Assembly: GCA_016699575.1 (NCBI GenBank)
Contig: CP064979.1
Span: 4,415,216 to 4,479,215, forward strand
Source of the DNA: Flavobacteriales bacterium
Lineage (GTDB): Bacteria > Bacteroidota > Bacteroidia > Flavobacteriales_F > PHOS-HE28
DNA: 64,000 nucleotides
Reading direction: 5' to 3'
Every line of letters starts with the position of its first letter. The stretch's first letter is position 1. The notes under the pieces were generated by a model. That model did no database searches, was not told the origin of the DNA, and saw only the letters and a list, made by a program, of their open reading frames with translations. The position numbers and the translations under genes were made by a program. Positions 1 through 8,881 of this stretch are shown here, in pieces.

Positions 1-279
1 ATCCAGTACATGGATGAAGGCATGGGCATTGCCGCGCACAGCGACATTGCTCCACTGCAGATCGGAAACAACCCCACGACCGACATCATCACCATCCGTA
101 CGGACATACCGTTCGAGCGCGTGCAAGCCCTCGATGCACAGGGGCGTATCGTCATGGACCTTGGCACTGCTCAAGCCATGCCATTCGAGGTTGACTTGTC
201 GTCGTTGCAGGCGGGGACATACACGGTGCGCACCTTAGGCATTCATGGCGTTCGCACCGGTCGAGCGATCAAACTGTGA
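1..279 (+). CDS. C-terminal part of a T9SS-secreted protein (partial)
   Basis: The reading frame is open from the first base of the window, so only the last 92 residues are visible. They have the pattern of a type A T9SS sorting domain: an NNPTTD start, a beta-strand, the turn ALDAQGRIV, then SSLQAGTYTVRT and a basic end (GRAIKL). Such domains direct proteins across the outer membrane through the type IX secretion system and are then usually removed. The catalytic or binding part lies outside the window, so the function of the whole protein is unknown. The stop codon overlaps the GTG start of the next gene, which suggests co-transcription. Confidence 0.8.
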   Translation: MQYMDEGMGIAAHSDIAPLQIGNNPTTDIITIRTDIPFERVQALDAQGRIVMDLGTAQAMPFEVDLSSLQAGTYTVRTLGIHGVRTGRAIKL

Positions 280-641
280 GCGGCGCGGACACCACACGCG
301 CCATCGCCCAGCGCTGGTTCGCGGCCTTCAACGCGCACGACCTTGGAGCCCTGCTGGGGCTATACGCCGATGATGCGCAGCACTTCAGCCCGAAACTGAA
401 GGTGCGCCGACCGGGAACCAACGGCTTGGTGACCGGTAAGGCGGCCCTGCGCGACTGGTGGCGCGATGCCTTCGAGCGATTGCCTTCGTTGCAGTGCGAA
501 GTGCTGAAACTGACGGCCGATGACGAGCAAGTGTTCATGGAATACATCCGACATGTGGACGGTGAAGAAGACCTGCGCGTGGGCGAAGTGCTCGAAGTCC
601 GTAATGGCATCATTGTAGGCAGCCGCGTTTACCACGGTTAG
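276..641 (+). CDS. NTF2-like (SnoaL-type) small protein
   Basis: A 121-residue protein with the pattern of the NTF2/SnoaL fold: an N-terminal helix with RWFAAFNAHDL, the YADDAQHFSP strand, GKAALRDWWRDAFERLP, and a final strand pair (VGEVLEVRNGIIVGSRVYHG). Bacterial members are cytoplasmic and bind or isomerise small molecules; many have no known substrate. No signal peptide is visible. The GTG start overlaps the TGA stop of the preceding gene, so the two are probably translated together. The next gene, a GreA/GreB-like factor, begins five bases after the stop. The specific function cannot be told from the sequence. Confidence 0.7.
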   Translation: MSGADTTRAIAQRWFAAFNAHDLGALLGLYADDAQHFSPKLKVRRPGTNGLVTGKAALRDWWRDAFERLPSLQCEVLKLTADDEQVFMEYIRHVDGEEDLRVGEVLEVRNGIIVGSRVYHG

Positions 642-646
642 GCGCC

Positions 647-1147
647 ATGAGCAGGGGTTTCGTCAAGGAGGACGACCAAGAGGAGGCGCCGTTCATTCCG
701 CCGCGCGCCCCGCTGCCCGATGGCGCCATCAACTACGTGACGCCCCGCGGACTTCAATTGCTACAGGAAGAGAAGGAGGTACTGGAACGCTCTTATGCGC
801 AAGTGCAGGGCAGCGACGTGGAACGCCGGCGCGAGCACGCCATCATTGATGGGAAGCTGGCACTGCTGAACGAACGCATCGGCAGCGCGCGACCAGTGGA
901 ACCGGTTGCTGCACCGGATGAAGTCCGCTTCGGGACCACGGTTGGCTTCACCTACATCAACGGTCCCCAGAAAGGCTCCAGCCGCAACTTCACCATTGTC
1001 GGTGTGGACGAAGCCAACGTGCAGGAACAACGCATCGCGTTCACGGCGCCCATTGCACGCGCGCTCACGGGCAAGCGCGTTGGCGATGTTGCGCAGTTCC
1101 AGTTGGGGGCCACCGCGCAGGAACTCCGGGTGGACAGCATCCGCTAA
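647..1147 (+). CDS. GreA/GreB family transcription elongation factor
   Basis: A 166-residue protein with the two-part Gre layout. Residues about 30-90 form a helical region matching the coiled coil that enters the RNA polymerase secondary channel. Residues about 95-165 match the C-terminal FKBP-like domain (FGTTVGFTYINGP, FTIVGVDEAN, PIARALTGKRVGDV). Gre factors stimulate transcript cleavage by backtracked RNA polymerase. The N-terminal extension IPPRAPLPDGAINYVTPRG resembles GreB-type proteins more than GreA. It could also be a Gre-fold homologue that binds polymerase without cleavage activity; the acidic tip residues are not clear enough to decide. It converges on the next gene with a four-base overlap. 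Confidence 0.75.
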   Translation: MSRGFVKEDDQEEAPFIPPRAPLPDGAINYVTPRGLQLLQEEKEVLERSYAQVQGSDVERRREHAIIDGKLALLNERIGSARPVEPVAAPDEVRFGTTVGFTYINGPQKGSSRNFTIVGVDEANVQEQRIAFTAPIARALTGKRVGDVAQFQLGATAQELRVDSIR

Positions 1148-1695
1148 GCCTCTACAACCAGCCCTGTAGGCAGTCCATCAATGCTCACCTGGTTCTTTTC
1201 CGCGCGGTAAGCCCTCACGCCCTCCTTTCCTTTCCGGTCGGCCCAATCGCCGAGTTGCGTCCGGTGCTCGCGGAAGTCGAGCAACGGCACTCCGAAGCCG
1301 CAGGACGTCTGAACGGTATTGATGTCCGCGATGATGAGCTGCCGCTCACCGGACATGGGCGGTCCGAAGTGCGGGCGCAGCTCCGACCACTCAGGATGTG
1401 AAGGCTGCACGCTGCGGCCCGTGCAATAGAGGCGCAGGATGAGCGGTGGACCGTCGAAGGCGCACCACATCAGCGTAAGGCGGCCGTTCTCCTTGAGGTG
1501 CGCAGCTGTCTCATTGCCGCTGCCTGTGGCATCCAGGTAGCCCACAAGCGTTGGCGATAGCACGCGGAACGTGTCGAGGCCTTTCGGTGAAAGGTTCACG
1601 CGGCCATCGTGCGGGGCGGTGGCCGTGAAGAACATCTTCTGGTCGCGGATGAAGCCGCTGAGCCGCTCATCCAATGCATCGAGGAACGTGGCCAT
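1144..1695 (-). CDS. pyridoxamine 5'-phosphate oxidase-like flavin protein
   Basis: A 183-residue protein of the pyridoxamine-phosphate-oxidase-like split-barrel family. The N-terminal helix (FLDALDERLSGFIRDQKMFF) is followed by TATAPHDGRVNLSPKGLDTF and LVGYLDATGSGNETAAHLKE, the typical cofactor-binding strands of this family. Members use FMN or F420 or bind haem, often as general stress or detoxification oxidoreductases; the substrate here is not predictable. The ATG at 1695 lies four bases after a promoter-like box (TAGGTTCG). It diverges from the acetyltransferase gene starting at 1735. Confidence 0.75.
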   Translation of the reverse strand: MATFLDALDERLSGFIRDQKMFFTATAPHDGRVNLSPKGLDTFRVLSPTLVGYLDATGSGNETAAHLKENGRLTLMWCAFDGPPLILRLYCTGRSVQPSHPEWSELRPHFGPPMSGERQLIIADINTVQTSCGFGVPLLDFREHRTQLGDWADRKGKEGVRAYRAEKNQVSIDGLPTGLVVEA

Positions 1696-1699
1696 GGGA

Positions 1700-1707
1700 C
1701 GAACCTA
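1700..1707 (-). promoter_or_regulatory. -7-like promoter box TAGGTTCG
   Basis: This matches the Bacteroidota -7 consensus TA-N2-TTTG with one change, and ends four bases before the ATG of the flavin protein. That spacing would place the transcript start at or next to the start codon. No good -33 TTG is seen at the usual distance. Confidence 0.45.
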
Positions 1708-1734
1708 ACGCCGTGCACCGCCATCTTCGTGCCC

Positions 1735-2286
1735 ATGCTTACGCTCGACCTGTCCGACTTCCCCACCCTGCGCACCGAACGGCTGCTGCTCCGCGAACCT
1801 CGCATGCACGACGCGGCCGCCCTCTTCGCCATGCGCAGCGACGAACGCGTGATGCAGTACATCGGTCGGCGCCGGGCCACAACCTTGGCCGATGCGGAGG
1901 AACTCCTCGCGCGCATCGACAGTGAACGCCATGCGAACATGAGCATCTCGTGGGCCATCACCCTGAACGGGGATGATACCATGATCGGCACCATCGGGTA
2001 CTACCGCATCAAGTTCGAGCATTTCCGCGGCGAGGTGGGCTACATGCTGCACGCGGACCATTGGCGCAAGGGCATTATGCGCGAGGCTGTGGAAGCCGTT
2101 GTCCAGTGCGGCTTCGAGCGATTGGGCTTCCATAGCATCGAAGCCGACACCGATCCGCTCAACATCGGCAGCAATGCGCTGCTGGCGTCGTGCGGGTTCA
2201 CCCGTGAAGGGCTCTTCAAGGAGAGCTTCTTCTGGAACGGCTGCTTCCAGGACAGCGCCGTTTGGAGCAGGTTGGCACCGCGCTAG
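1735..2286 (+). CDS. GNAT family N-acetyltransferase
   Basis: A 183-residue protein of the RimJ/RimL-type GNAT group. It starts with TLRTERLLLREPRMHDAAAL, followed by the central strands around IGTIGYYRI and GEVGYMLHADHWRKGIMREA, which is the acetyl-CoA-binding motif A region. The closing part is IEADTDPLNIGSNALLASCG and EGLFKESFFWNG. These enzymes transfer an acetyl group to protein N-termini or small amines; the substrate is not predictable. I chose the ATG at 1735 because homology begins immediately after it. An in-frame extension further upstream would overlap the divergent neighbour. Confidence 0.85.
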   Translation: MLTLDLSDFPTLRTERLLLREPRMHDAAALFAMRSDERVMQYIGRRRATTLADAEELLARIDSERHANMSISWAITLNGDDTMIGTIGYYRIKFEHFRGEVGYMLHADHWRKGIMREAVEAVVQCGFERLGFHSIEADTDPLNIGSNALLASCGFTREGLFKESFFWNGCFQDSAVWSRLAPR

Positions 2287-3779
2287 CGGCTGCACCACTT
2301 CACCACGCCCACGGTGGCATCTTCGGCATTCCTGAACACCGCGACCCCGGCGCCGGTGGACAGTGCTTCAACCCGCGCTGATCCGTTCAAGTTCCGACGT
2401 GCCATCAACCGGCCATCAGTGCTGAAGAACAACACCAGCGTCGCCTTTCGGTCATCGGGGAGCAGGAAATGCGTCCCATCGAAGCGGTAGTCTTCGCCTT
2501 GGGACAGCGCACCCGTGATCGCGGTGCCCAGATCGTTCTCGTAGCAACCGATGTCGAAGCCGGAACCCAGCGGCCGCGGCGTGCCCTCGATATCGGAATC
2601 CACCACAGCACTCACTGCCGCGGTCCCCGCATCCACCATTTGGGCAGCCGCGCTCAACGGGTGGAAGTCCGAACCTGGTATCGAGAAGAGGGAAGCCTGC
2701 GGTGAGGCCACCATGCTGTTGGCGTCGAATCCAAGGGCTTGCCAAGCGGCCAGGTCCAGGATAGTTGCATCGCCGTCGGGGCTCAGGCGGTCCGTCACCA
2801 GGTTGAAGTCGCTCACGAACCCAGCGAGCGCGCTGGCAGCAACAACAATGCTTCCCCTCCAAGCGTGCTGATTGATCAGGATATTGTTGAGCAGCTGGTT
2901 ACCGGTGCAGTCGTCCGTGATGTTCACGCACCAACGCGCATCGCTGGCGTTGATGATGGTATTGTTGTACACCTTGTTGCCCGTGCTCGGTGCGCCGCCA
3001 TCGATCTGATAGAGGCTGATGCCGCTGGCGTGGTTGTCGTAGAGCAGGTTGTTGAAGAAGACCGAGTTCACGACACCATCGCAATTGATGCCGCTTCCAC
3101 CGGCCACACCGTTGCCGTGGATGGTATTGCCGTACACCTGTGCACTGCTGATGATGCCATCTCCCCCCAAGCTCACATCGCCGTTCATGTGGATGCCGTT
3201 GGCGTTGTTGTCGAAGCAGTGGTTGAAGCGGATGATGGGATCGTCGGCACTGTTGCTCACATAGATGCCATGTTCATCCTCGCTGCCGCTGCACGAGTTG
3301 TGTTCGACGGTCACGTGTTCGGCGAAACCCGTCAGGATGCCCCACTTGTAATTGCTGTTGCAGCTGTTGTAACGGATGGTGACATGATCGCTCAACACGG
3401 TACGGATCCCGGTTCGCGGCATGTCGTTCACAGTGAAGCCCTCGACGACCACCCAGTTGACGCCTTCCACGTTGATCCCGTCCAGGTTGTTGTAGGGGCA
3501 AGGGCTCGTGATGTTCACGCCGGGACCTGTTGCGAGGAACACGATGGGCGCACCAGCGGCGCCGCTGTTGTCCATGGCCGCGAAACCCTGATAGCTGCCG
3601 GGGTGCACGAGCACCGAATCACCGGCAACAGCTTCATCGGCGCCGTGTTGCAGAGTGGCCCATGCGGTTACCATCGACAGTCCGTTGCCGGCATCGTTGC
3701 CGGATATGGCAACGTGGAACGTGGCGGCCTCGAGGGTGCTTGCGAGCAAGGCGAGGGCGGCGGCGGCGAAGTGCTTCAT
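2283..3779 (-). CDS. secreted right-handed beta-helix protein
   Basis: A 498-residue protein with a signal peptide (MKHFAAAALALLASTLEA). A DUF1565-like start (TFHVAISGNDAGNGLSMVTA, ATLQHGADEAVAGDSVLVHPG) leads into repeated parallel beta-helix coils with NosD-like patterns such as GIHMNGD, YNNTIINA and HGIYVSNSADD (residues about 60-330). The C-terminal 80 residues (DDRKATLVLFFSTDGRLMAR and following) look like a T9SS sorting domain. Such proteins bind or cleave surface polysaccharides; no lyase active site can be pointed to. The stop overlaps that of the acetyltransferase gene by four bases in convergent orientation. Confidence 0.75.
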   Translation of the reverse strand: MKHFAAAALALLASTLEAATFHVAISGNDAGNGLSMVTAWATLQHGADEAVAGDSVLVHPGSYQGFAAMDNSGAAGAPIVFLATGPGVNITSPCPYNNLDGINVEGVNWVVVEGFTVNDMPRTGIRTVLSDHVTIRYNSCNSNYKWGILTGFAEHVTVEHNSCSGSEDEHGIYVSNSADDPIIRFNHCFDNNANGIHMNGDVSLGGDGIISSAQVYGNTIHGNGVAGGSGINCDGVVNSVFFNNLLYDNHASGISLYQIDGGAPSTGNKVYNNTIINASDARWCVNITDDCTGNQLLNNILINQHAWRGSIVVAASALAGFVSDFNLVTDRLSPDGDATILDLAAWQALGFDANSMVASPQASLFSIPGSDFHPLSAAAQMVDAGTAAVSAVVDSDIEGTPRPLGSGFDIGCYENDLGTAITGALSQGEDYRFDGTHFLLPDDRKATLVLFFSTDGRLMARRNLNGSARVEALSTGAGVAVFRNAEDATVGVVKWCSR

Positions 3780-3783
3780 GCGG

Positions 3784-3791
3784 AAAAGCTA
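3784..3791 (-). promoter_or_regulatory. -7-like promoter box TAGCTTTT
   Basis: A TA-N2-TTT box that ends four bases before the ATG of the beta-helix protein, with the same close spacing as several other genes in this window. Confidence 0.4.
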
Positions 3792-4281
3792 GCGCTACTG
3801 GACGGCCTGTCGGCTGAAATAGTCGGCAGACGCTTATGGGGATCCGACGATGGAACATCCACGATGGACGGATCTCACTTGGCTACGATGACGTGATGGT
3901 TGCGCACCGATCATCCGTTGCACAACACCCTAGCGCTAAAGCATCCTTGGAACGAAGTGCTGACACTCACGCGCACCCACAACGCTGGAACAGGCTCTTC
4001 ACCGGGCACGGTCGAAGCGCGCACATCAACCACCGCAACAGTGCTGATCGGTACGTCCGGATCAACCACAGCACATCAGTGGCACGTAAGGGCCGCAGTT
4101 GCATCAAGGGTGACTGGCTGGCCGTGGTACCGGGCGGCGATCACCGCGAACAGGACGACCTCTCCGCGAACCGTGATGAACGCCAGCCTCCGCCCGGCTT
4201 TGGATGGCCCGGCCTGAGGACACACCCGGATGGTCCGTTCCAACCTTGGCATGGGGCGCTTGCTTATTTTTACCTATCTGC
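3792..4281. other. intergenic stretch, no convincing gene
   Basis: About 490 bases between two divergent secreted-protein genes. Open frames exist on both strands, but none has a signal peptide, a family motif or a start in good context. The right end holds a possible -7 box, TATTTTTA (4265-4272), nine bases before the protease start codon, with TTG at 4246-4248. I see nothing else. Confidence 0.5.
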
Positions 4282-5610
4282 ATGCGGCACTGTTCACTCC
4301 TTGTCCTTCTTCTGACCAACCTTCCGGGAGCCCATTCCCAATCCGGTCTGAAACCCGCCAGTGTACCCTTGCCCTTGGCCGGTTTCGTGGAAACGGCCGG
4401 TGTGGAGCATGATTTCGTACTGCCATCGGACTGCCCGCTGCCGCGGCGGGTTGACATGAGCCCGTTTTTTCCCGTTGCGGGTGACCAGAAACACCAAGCC
4501 AGTTGCACCGCTTGGGCCTTGGGTTACGGTTTGGCGTCGTTCCGGCGGAATTGGGAAAGCAACATCAAGCCGGACAAGTCCGTGCCACCGAACGAAGCGG
4601 ATATCTACAGTCCCGGGTTCCTCTTCAACATGGTGAAACAGTATGTGCAGCCGGATACCAGCGCGCGCGCATGCCTGAACGGTGTGGACCTGTGTTCAAC
4701 ATTTGCCGTGGCCTGCCAATACGGGAACTGCACATGGGCGGAATACCCTTATGACGCGCAAAATGGCGGGTGCAAGGACACCGTACCGATGCACCTCCTG
4801 ATGCGCGCCAGGGAAAGGCGCCTTCCACGCCCTGTGATGATGTGGAGATCGGACCCTGGAGGGAGCAGGTTCCAGGCTCCCTTCGATGCTGTTCAATGGA
4901 AGTACCACCTGGCCAGGAAGGAACCCGTGGTGGTGAACATCGACATTGATTGTTCGTTCCTTTTCGGTGGTGACAGTGCTTGGCGGAACCAGGAGCCGTT
5001 CATCTGGAACGTGCTCAAAGCCAATGACCGCGACACATGCTACGGTGGCCATGTGATGGTCTGCACAGGATACGACGATCACGACAGCACGTTCACGTTC
5101 CTCAATTCCTTCGGGCACCGTTGGGGCGAGAACGGATATGTGAGGATCCCGTTCAGCACTCTGCGCACCATTACCCGGGTGTCGTACATCTTCAGCCAGC
5201 AGTGGTGGCAGGTGATCCCGGTGCCTGAGGGAAAGGACGCTCAGGACATGCCCGTGGTCGACAGTACGTTGAGCGGTCTCATCAAGCCAGGCCTGACCCA
5301 TCGCTTCCATGACCTGGAAGTGCGCGTGGTAACGATATCTCCCGACAAGCGCAACATCGTGATCCAGTTCAGCGACAGTTCGAAGACGGTTCCGGTGTTC
5401 ACCATGGAATTCCCGAGCGGGGTGAAACGGAGCTTCATCTACGAGGACAAGCTGTGGAGCCTCACGTACAACGAGCCTGGGACCATCCGCCGGATGCTGG
5501 GCAAGGCCGTGCCGTTCACCATCAAGGTGGACCACCATGCTGACGACGTGCTCGAAACCCAGGTCGAGAACCACTTGGCCAGGTGGCGTCGGTCGAACGG
5601 TCAGAAATGA
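4282..5610 (+). CDS. secreted papain-like (C1A) cysteine peptidase
   Basis: A 442-residue protein with a signal peptide ending near GAHSQ. The catalytic triad of family C1 is visible: Cys75 in HQASCTAWALGYG, His257 in YGGHVMVCTGYDD, and Asn275 in FLNSFGHRWGENGYVRIP. The segment before Cys75 (VDMSPFFPVAGDQKHQ) resembles the start of the mature domain, so there is little or no inhibitory propeptide. About 120 residues after the catalytic domain form a separate C-terminal part rich in beta-strand. It likely acts in the periplasm or outside the cell on proteins. The start at 4282 was chosen for the signal peptide; a longer frame upstream has none. Confidence 0.85.
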   Translation: MRHCSLLVLLLTNLPGAHSQSGLKPASVPLPLAGFVETAGVEHDFVLPSDCPLPRRVDMSPFFPVAGDQKHQASCTAWALGYGLASFRRNWESNIKPDKSVPPNEADIYSPGFLFNMVKQYVQPDTSARACLNGVDLCSTFAVACQYGNCTWAEYPYDAQNGGCKDTVPMHLLMRARERRLPRPVMMWRSDPGGSRFQAPFDAVQWKYHLARKEPVVVNIDIDCSFLFGGDSAWRNQEPFIWNVLKANDRDTCYGGHVMVCTGYDDHDSTFTFLNSFGHRWGENGYVRIPFSTLRTITRVSYIFSQQWWQVIPVPEGKDAQDMPVVDSTLSGLIKPGLTHRFHDLEVRVVTISPDKRNIVIQFSDSSKTVPVFTMEFPSGVKRSFIYEDKLWSLTYNEPGTIRRMLGKAVPFTIKVDHHADDVLETQVENHLARWRRSNGQK

Positions 5611-7473
5611 TCAGGTGGCGCGTTCTGCGAACCACATTTCCAGTTCGCCCTTGCCCTTGGCCGCCACCAGCCCTCGGGCAATGAACCTGAAGCGTCGATC
5701 GTCCTTCACACGCTCGTAGGTGCTCTGCGAGATGTTCACACGCCCGACTTCCCCGCTGCTCTCCATCCGGCTGGCGGTGTTCACGGCATCGCCCCATATG
5801 TCGTAGGCGAATTTCTTGACGCCCACAATACCGGCGATAACCGTTCCCGTGTGCAGGCCCAGTCGCATACTGAAGAAGGGTGCTCCCTCCGCGCTGCGCC
5901 GACGTCCGTACTCGACCATGAAATCCTGCATATCCAAGGCCGCACAGAGCACATCTCCTGGTGGACCATGGGCCGGGTCGGGCAATCCGCCCGCGGCCAT
6001 ATATGCATCGCCGATCGTTTTGATCTTCTCGATGTTGTACTGCTCCATGATGCGGTCGAACGCCTTGAAGCACAAGTTCAGTTCGTCGATGAGACCAGCC
6101 GGGCTCAGCTTCTCGCTCAGCTCCGTGAAACCCTTGAAATCAGTGAACAGGATGGTGGCGGTTTCGAATTCCCTTGCGTCGGCGTAGCCCTTCGCCTTCA
6201 GTTCATCGGCCACTTCCAATGGAAGGATGTTGAGCAAAAGCCCTTCGCTGATGTCCTTCTCCTTCTGGATGGCGGCTCGGCTGCGCCGCGTGAACCGGAG
6301 CCTGTACCACAATCCCACGGCCAGTCCCAGGACGACCACGGCACTGAAGAGATAAACGTTGCGCATGCGCCGGACTTTCTCAGCACGCAGATCAGCATCG
6401 AGCTTCTGCACCTGCAACTCCTTGATCTCATTCGCCTTCTTCTCGCTTTCGTACTTCTCCTGCACCTCGGCGAGTGAACGCACCTTCTCCAGGTTGAGCA
6501 GACTATCGTTCAGGACAAGGTGCCGGTACAAGCGCTCGTTGGCCAACGCATGCTCGCCCAGTTCGGTGAACGACCGGCTCACCTGCAGTTCCATGAAAGC
6601 CTCTTCACGCAGATCGCCGGTACTGCGGCTGAGCACCAGTGCCGAGTCGAAGAGAGCGATCGCAGAACGGTGCTGCCCGCGCGATCTTTGGTTGTCCGCC
6701 AGGTTCATCAGCTGCTTCACGACACGCGACTTGTTGCCCTTCGACCGTGCAGCCTCCAACGCAATGTTGAAGTAGTGGTCCGAACTGTCCAGTTCGTCCA
6801 CCATGGCTTTGAGCACACCGATGTTGGACAATGCGTCATCAACATCCCTGTCATTGCCTTCCTCCCGCGCGAGCGCGAGCACCTCCTTGAAGCCGTTCAT
6901 GGCCCCTTGGAGGTCCCCTCCGGATGCCTTGGCGATCGCACGGTTGGTCAGTAGCGCGCTCCGCAGCGGGCTCACCGGCCAAGCTGGGTTCCAATGGCGC
7001 AGCGCATAAGTGCACAGGGAATCAGCATCGGCGTTCTCGGACAGGCTCAGCTTCATGTTGCTGAACCCGAGATAGGTTCGCATAAGGATCATACTGTCGC
7101 AGCCTTGATGGAATAACCGGAGCGCAGCCTGAGCGGCCACCATGGCTGAATCGTATGCACCCAGCTGATCGAAACTGGTGCACCTGAAGGCTTGTGCATG
7201 GGACAGGCCGCAGGAATCCTCGGCCTTCGCATAAACGGCCATCAATTCCTCGGTAAGGCCCAGGGTCGGTCGCGGCGCCCGTTCGGCCATCTCTACCAGT
7301 GCATGCAACGCGCTATCGGCCCATTGCAACGAACCAGCCGCTGCCCCCGATCGCTGCCCGCTGGCCACGAACGGCTCGAACAACGACACCCAACCCACGA
7401 CCGATCCGGCCATGACGCGCGCGCACCACAGCGCAGAGCGAACGCGAACGCGGCCCATCGGGGCGATCCGCAT
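5611..7473 (-). CDS. adenylate cyclase (class III) with TPR region
   Basis: About 620 residues. After a possible signal or anchor, residues about 40-330 form TPR-like helical repeats, followed by a predicted coiled coil, one membrane helix (MRNVYLFSAVVVLGLAVGLW) and a C-terminal class III cyclase domain. Metal ligands are visible as Asp445 (ILFTDFKGFT) and Asp489 (KTIGDAY). The adenine-selective Lys485 and Asp558 (YDIWGDAVN) and the transition-state pair Asn565 and Arg569 are also present. It should therefore make cAMP at the inner membrane in response to something sensed by the TPR part. The start may instead be the ATG at 7458. It converges with the protease gene with no gap. Confidence 0.85.
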   Translation of the reverse strand: MRIAPMGRVRVRSALWCARVMAGSVVGWVSLFEPFVASGQRSGAAAGSLQWADSALHALVEMAERAPRPTLGLTEELMAVYAKAEDSCGLSHAQAFRCTSFDQLGAYDSAMVAAQAALRLFHQGCDSMILMRTYLGFSNMKLSLSENADADSLCTYALRHWNPAWPVSPLRSALLTNRAIAKASGGDLQGAMNGFKEVLALAREEGNDRDVDDALSNIGVLKAMVDELDSSDHYFNIALEAARSKGNKSRVVKQLMNLADNQRSRGQHRSAIALFDSALVLSRSTGDLREEAFMELQVSRSFTELGEHALANERLYRHLVLNDSLLNLEKVRSLAEVQEKYESEKKANEIKELQVQKLDADLRAEKVRRMRNVYLFSAVVVLGLAVGLWYRLRFTRRSRAAIQKEKDISEGLLLNILPLEVADELKAKGYADAREFETATILFTDFKGFTELSEKLSPAGLIDELNLCFKAFDRIMEQYNIEKIKTIGDAYMAAGGLPDPAHGPPGDVLCAALDMQDFMVEYGRRRSAEGAPFFSMRLGLHTGTVIAGIVGVKKFAYDIWGDAVNTASRMESSGEVGRVNISQSTYERVKDDRRFRFIARGLVAAKGKGELEMWFAERAT

Positions 7474-7826
7474 TCCCCAGTAGGATCGTCGAGCGGAAGG
7501 AGAAGGGTGATCTGCTCTGTCCACGCTCACCCGTTTTGGTTCCCGATGCTTGGCTACGGTGCGTAAGAACTGCACCGAAATGAGGACCAATATGGTGAAC
7601 ACCATCGGACAGGTCCTGCTGAGCAGGGGAATTGGGCATCATTCGGCCCGCAAGCCGGTATCCACTTTCACATGGCGTCCGCACATCAAGCGTGGACGCA
7701 TAACTGCCGCGTGGCCGGAGAAAAAAACCGGCGCAGGCCTTGGGCAGATGGCCGCCAGTGGAACACGAACCGTTGTCGCTCCCGCTCGTCGCGTAAGCAC
7801 ACTGCCCGGACAGCCATGAAACGAAA
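7474..7826. other. intergenic stretch, nothing recognised
   Basis: About 350 bases between the cyclase start and the terminator of the small gene at 7905-8237. Open frames here overlap one another and show no family pattern. No RNA gene is recognised. Confidence 0.4.
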
Positions 7827-7855
7827 CTGCCCGCAGCAACAACCACTGCGGGCAG
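7827..7855 (-). terminator. rho-independent-like terminator
   Basis: A perfect 10-bp stem (CTGCCCGCAG with CTGCGGGCAG) and a 9-base loop, followed on the minus strand by the T-rich tail TTTCGTTTC. It lies about 50 bases after the stop of the small gene at 7905-8237. Confidence 0.6.
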
Positions 7856-7904
7856 ATCGTTCCTTCGCCGATACACTTCGCCCTTTCAGGCGCCGCAAGC
7901 ACGA

Positions 7905-8237
7905 TCAGTGCCCGCCCCCACCCCCTCGGGTGAACTTCACGGAGGATGTCGACGTCTTACTGTTGCTCTTGGCGAAAACGGTCCAGTTCTGAACGTCACT
8001 TGACCTGAACGTGATATAGGTGGTACCTCCACTTGCTACGTCGGCCGTGAGATTGTTGCTTGAGTCGATGCGCACGTTCGAGGCGGCACCATTCACACTT
8101 AGGGTAATGTTGCCGTTGGCGTCTTCACCGCTGATCGACCAACTATAGGCGCCATCGTTCCCTCCTCCGGTGATGCCACTGGTTGAAATGGAAGCCGGCG
8201 CTGCGCTACTGGTTGTTCCTCCGGATAATGTTGCCAT
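7905..8237 (-). CDS. small hypothetical protein with Ig-like composition
   Basis: A 110-residue protein that I do not recognise. It is rich in Ser, Thr, Gly and Asn with alternating strand-like segments (GAYSWSISGEDANGNITLSV, TYITFRSSDVQNWTVFAKS) and ends with KFTRGGGGGH. No signal peptide or membrane helix is visible. I chose the ATG at 8237 because residues in front of it look unrelated. The strand pattern suggests a small beta-sandwich. It is followed by a good terminator, so it is probably a single-gene transcript. Confidence 0.5.
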   Translation of the reverse strand: MATLSGGTTSSAAPASISTSGITGGGNDGAYSWSISGEDANGNITLSVNGAASNVRIDSSNNLTADVASGGTTYITFRSSDVQNWTVFAKSNSKTSTSSVKFTRGGGGGH

Positions 8238-8339
8238 GTCAGTTGTGTTTGTGGGTTTGTGGGGTGAAACTAGAATTCTCCCGGAGGCACGTGACATCCA
8301 CGGCTTCGAATTCACCCTTTGTGGGTAGGCGGACGAGGT

Positions 8340-8738
8340 TCAGCGCTTCCCGAAACGGATGGGCAACACGTACATCACGTTCACCGATGTCCCCCTGAGC
8401 CTTCCGGGCCTCCACAGTGGCAGGTCGCTCACGACACGCAAAGCCTCGGCATCCACGGCAGGATGAAGCGGGAAAAGGACCTCTGCCTCGCGCACTTCAC
8501 CTGTGCGGTCCACCACGAAGCGCACCTTGAGGGTTCCGGTCAGACCTTGCTGGAAAACGGAATCGGGCAGCAACATGCTCTTCAGCAGGTGGTTACGCAA
8601 GGCAGTTTCACCTCCCGGGAAAGCTGGCGGCTCGTCCACCATGGCGTGCACTGGTTCCTTGACCAGGTCGACGGGCTGCGCGGCCGCAGATAACGCAGTG
8701 AATACGAGCAGGAGCGCAGAACAATGGAAGAAGGACAT
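8340..8738 (-). CDS. TonB C-terminal domain protein
   Basis: A 132-residue secreted protein with a signal peptide (MSFFHCSALLLVFTALSAAA) followed by a TonB C-terminal fold: AFPGGETALRNHLLKSMLLP, LTGTLKVRFVVDRTGEVREA, then VDAEALRVVSDLPLWRPGR and the final strand VNVMYVLPIRFGK. TonB C-terminal domains contact outer membrane receptors. This protein lacks the N-terminal membrane anchor and proline-rich linker of a true energy transducer, so it is more likely a periplasmic TonB-fold protein of unknown role. The start at 8738 was chosen for the signal peptide. Confidence 0.7.
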   Translation of the reverse strand: MSFFHCSALLLVFTALSAAAQPVDLVKEPVHAMVDEPPAFPGGETALRNHLLKSMLLPDSVFQQGLTGTLKVRFVVDRTGEVREAEVLFPLHPAVDAEALRVVSDLPLWRPGRLRGTSVNVMYVLPIRFGKR

Positions 8739-8852
8739 GGGAGGTTGCTTGCTACGCGATCCGGCTCCTCGCGGTTCGCCAACGGAAGTCCCTGGTTGAC
8801 AGCGCGGTGGACAAGTCTGACGATCGTCTGATGCTGCGCACGGGCACGGGAC

Positions 8853-8860
8853 TACATTCG
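8853..8860 (+). promoter_or_regulatory. -7-like promoter box TACATTCG
   Basis: The same box as found before dnaB and accA, located 21 bases before the start codon of the first desaturase. Confidence 0.4.
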
Positions 8861-8881
8861 CCACCGACCCAGATTGAACTC

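Noticed and set aside
2739..3896. Long antisense frame opposite the beta-helix gene
   Set aside because: It has no start in good context and no family pattern. It is a shadow caused by codon use of the real gene on the minus strand.
3836..4315. Possible gene before the papain-like protease
   Set aside because: The frame has no signal peptide or motif and overlaps the protease start; composition is basic and mixed, as in non-coding DNA.
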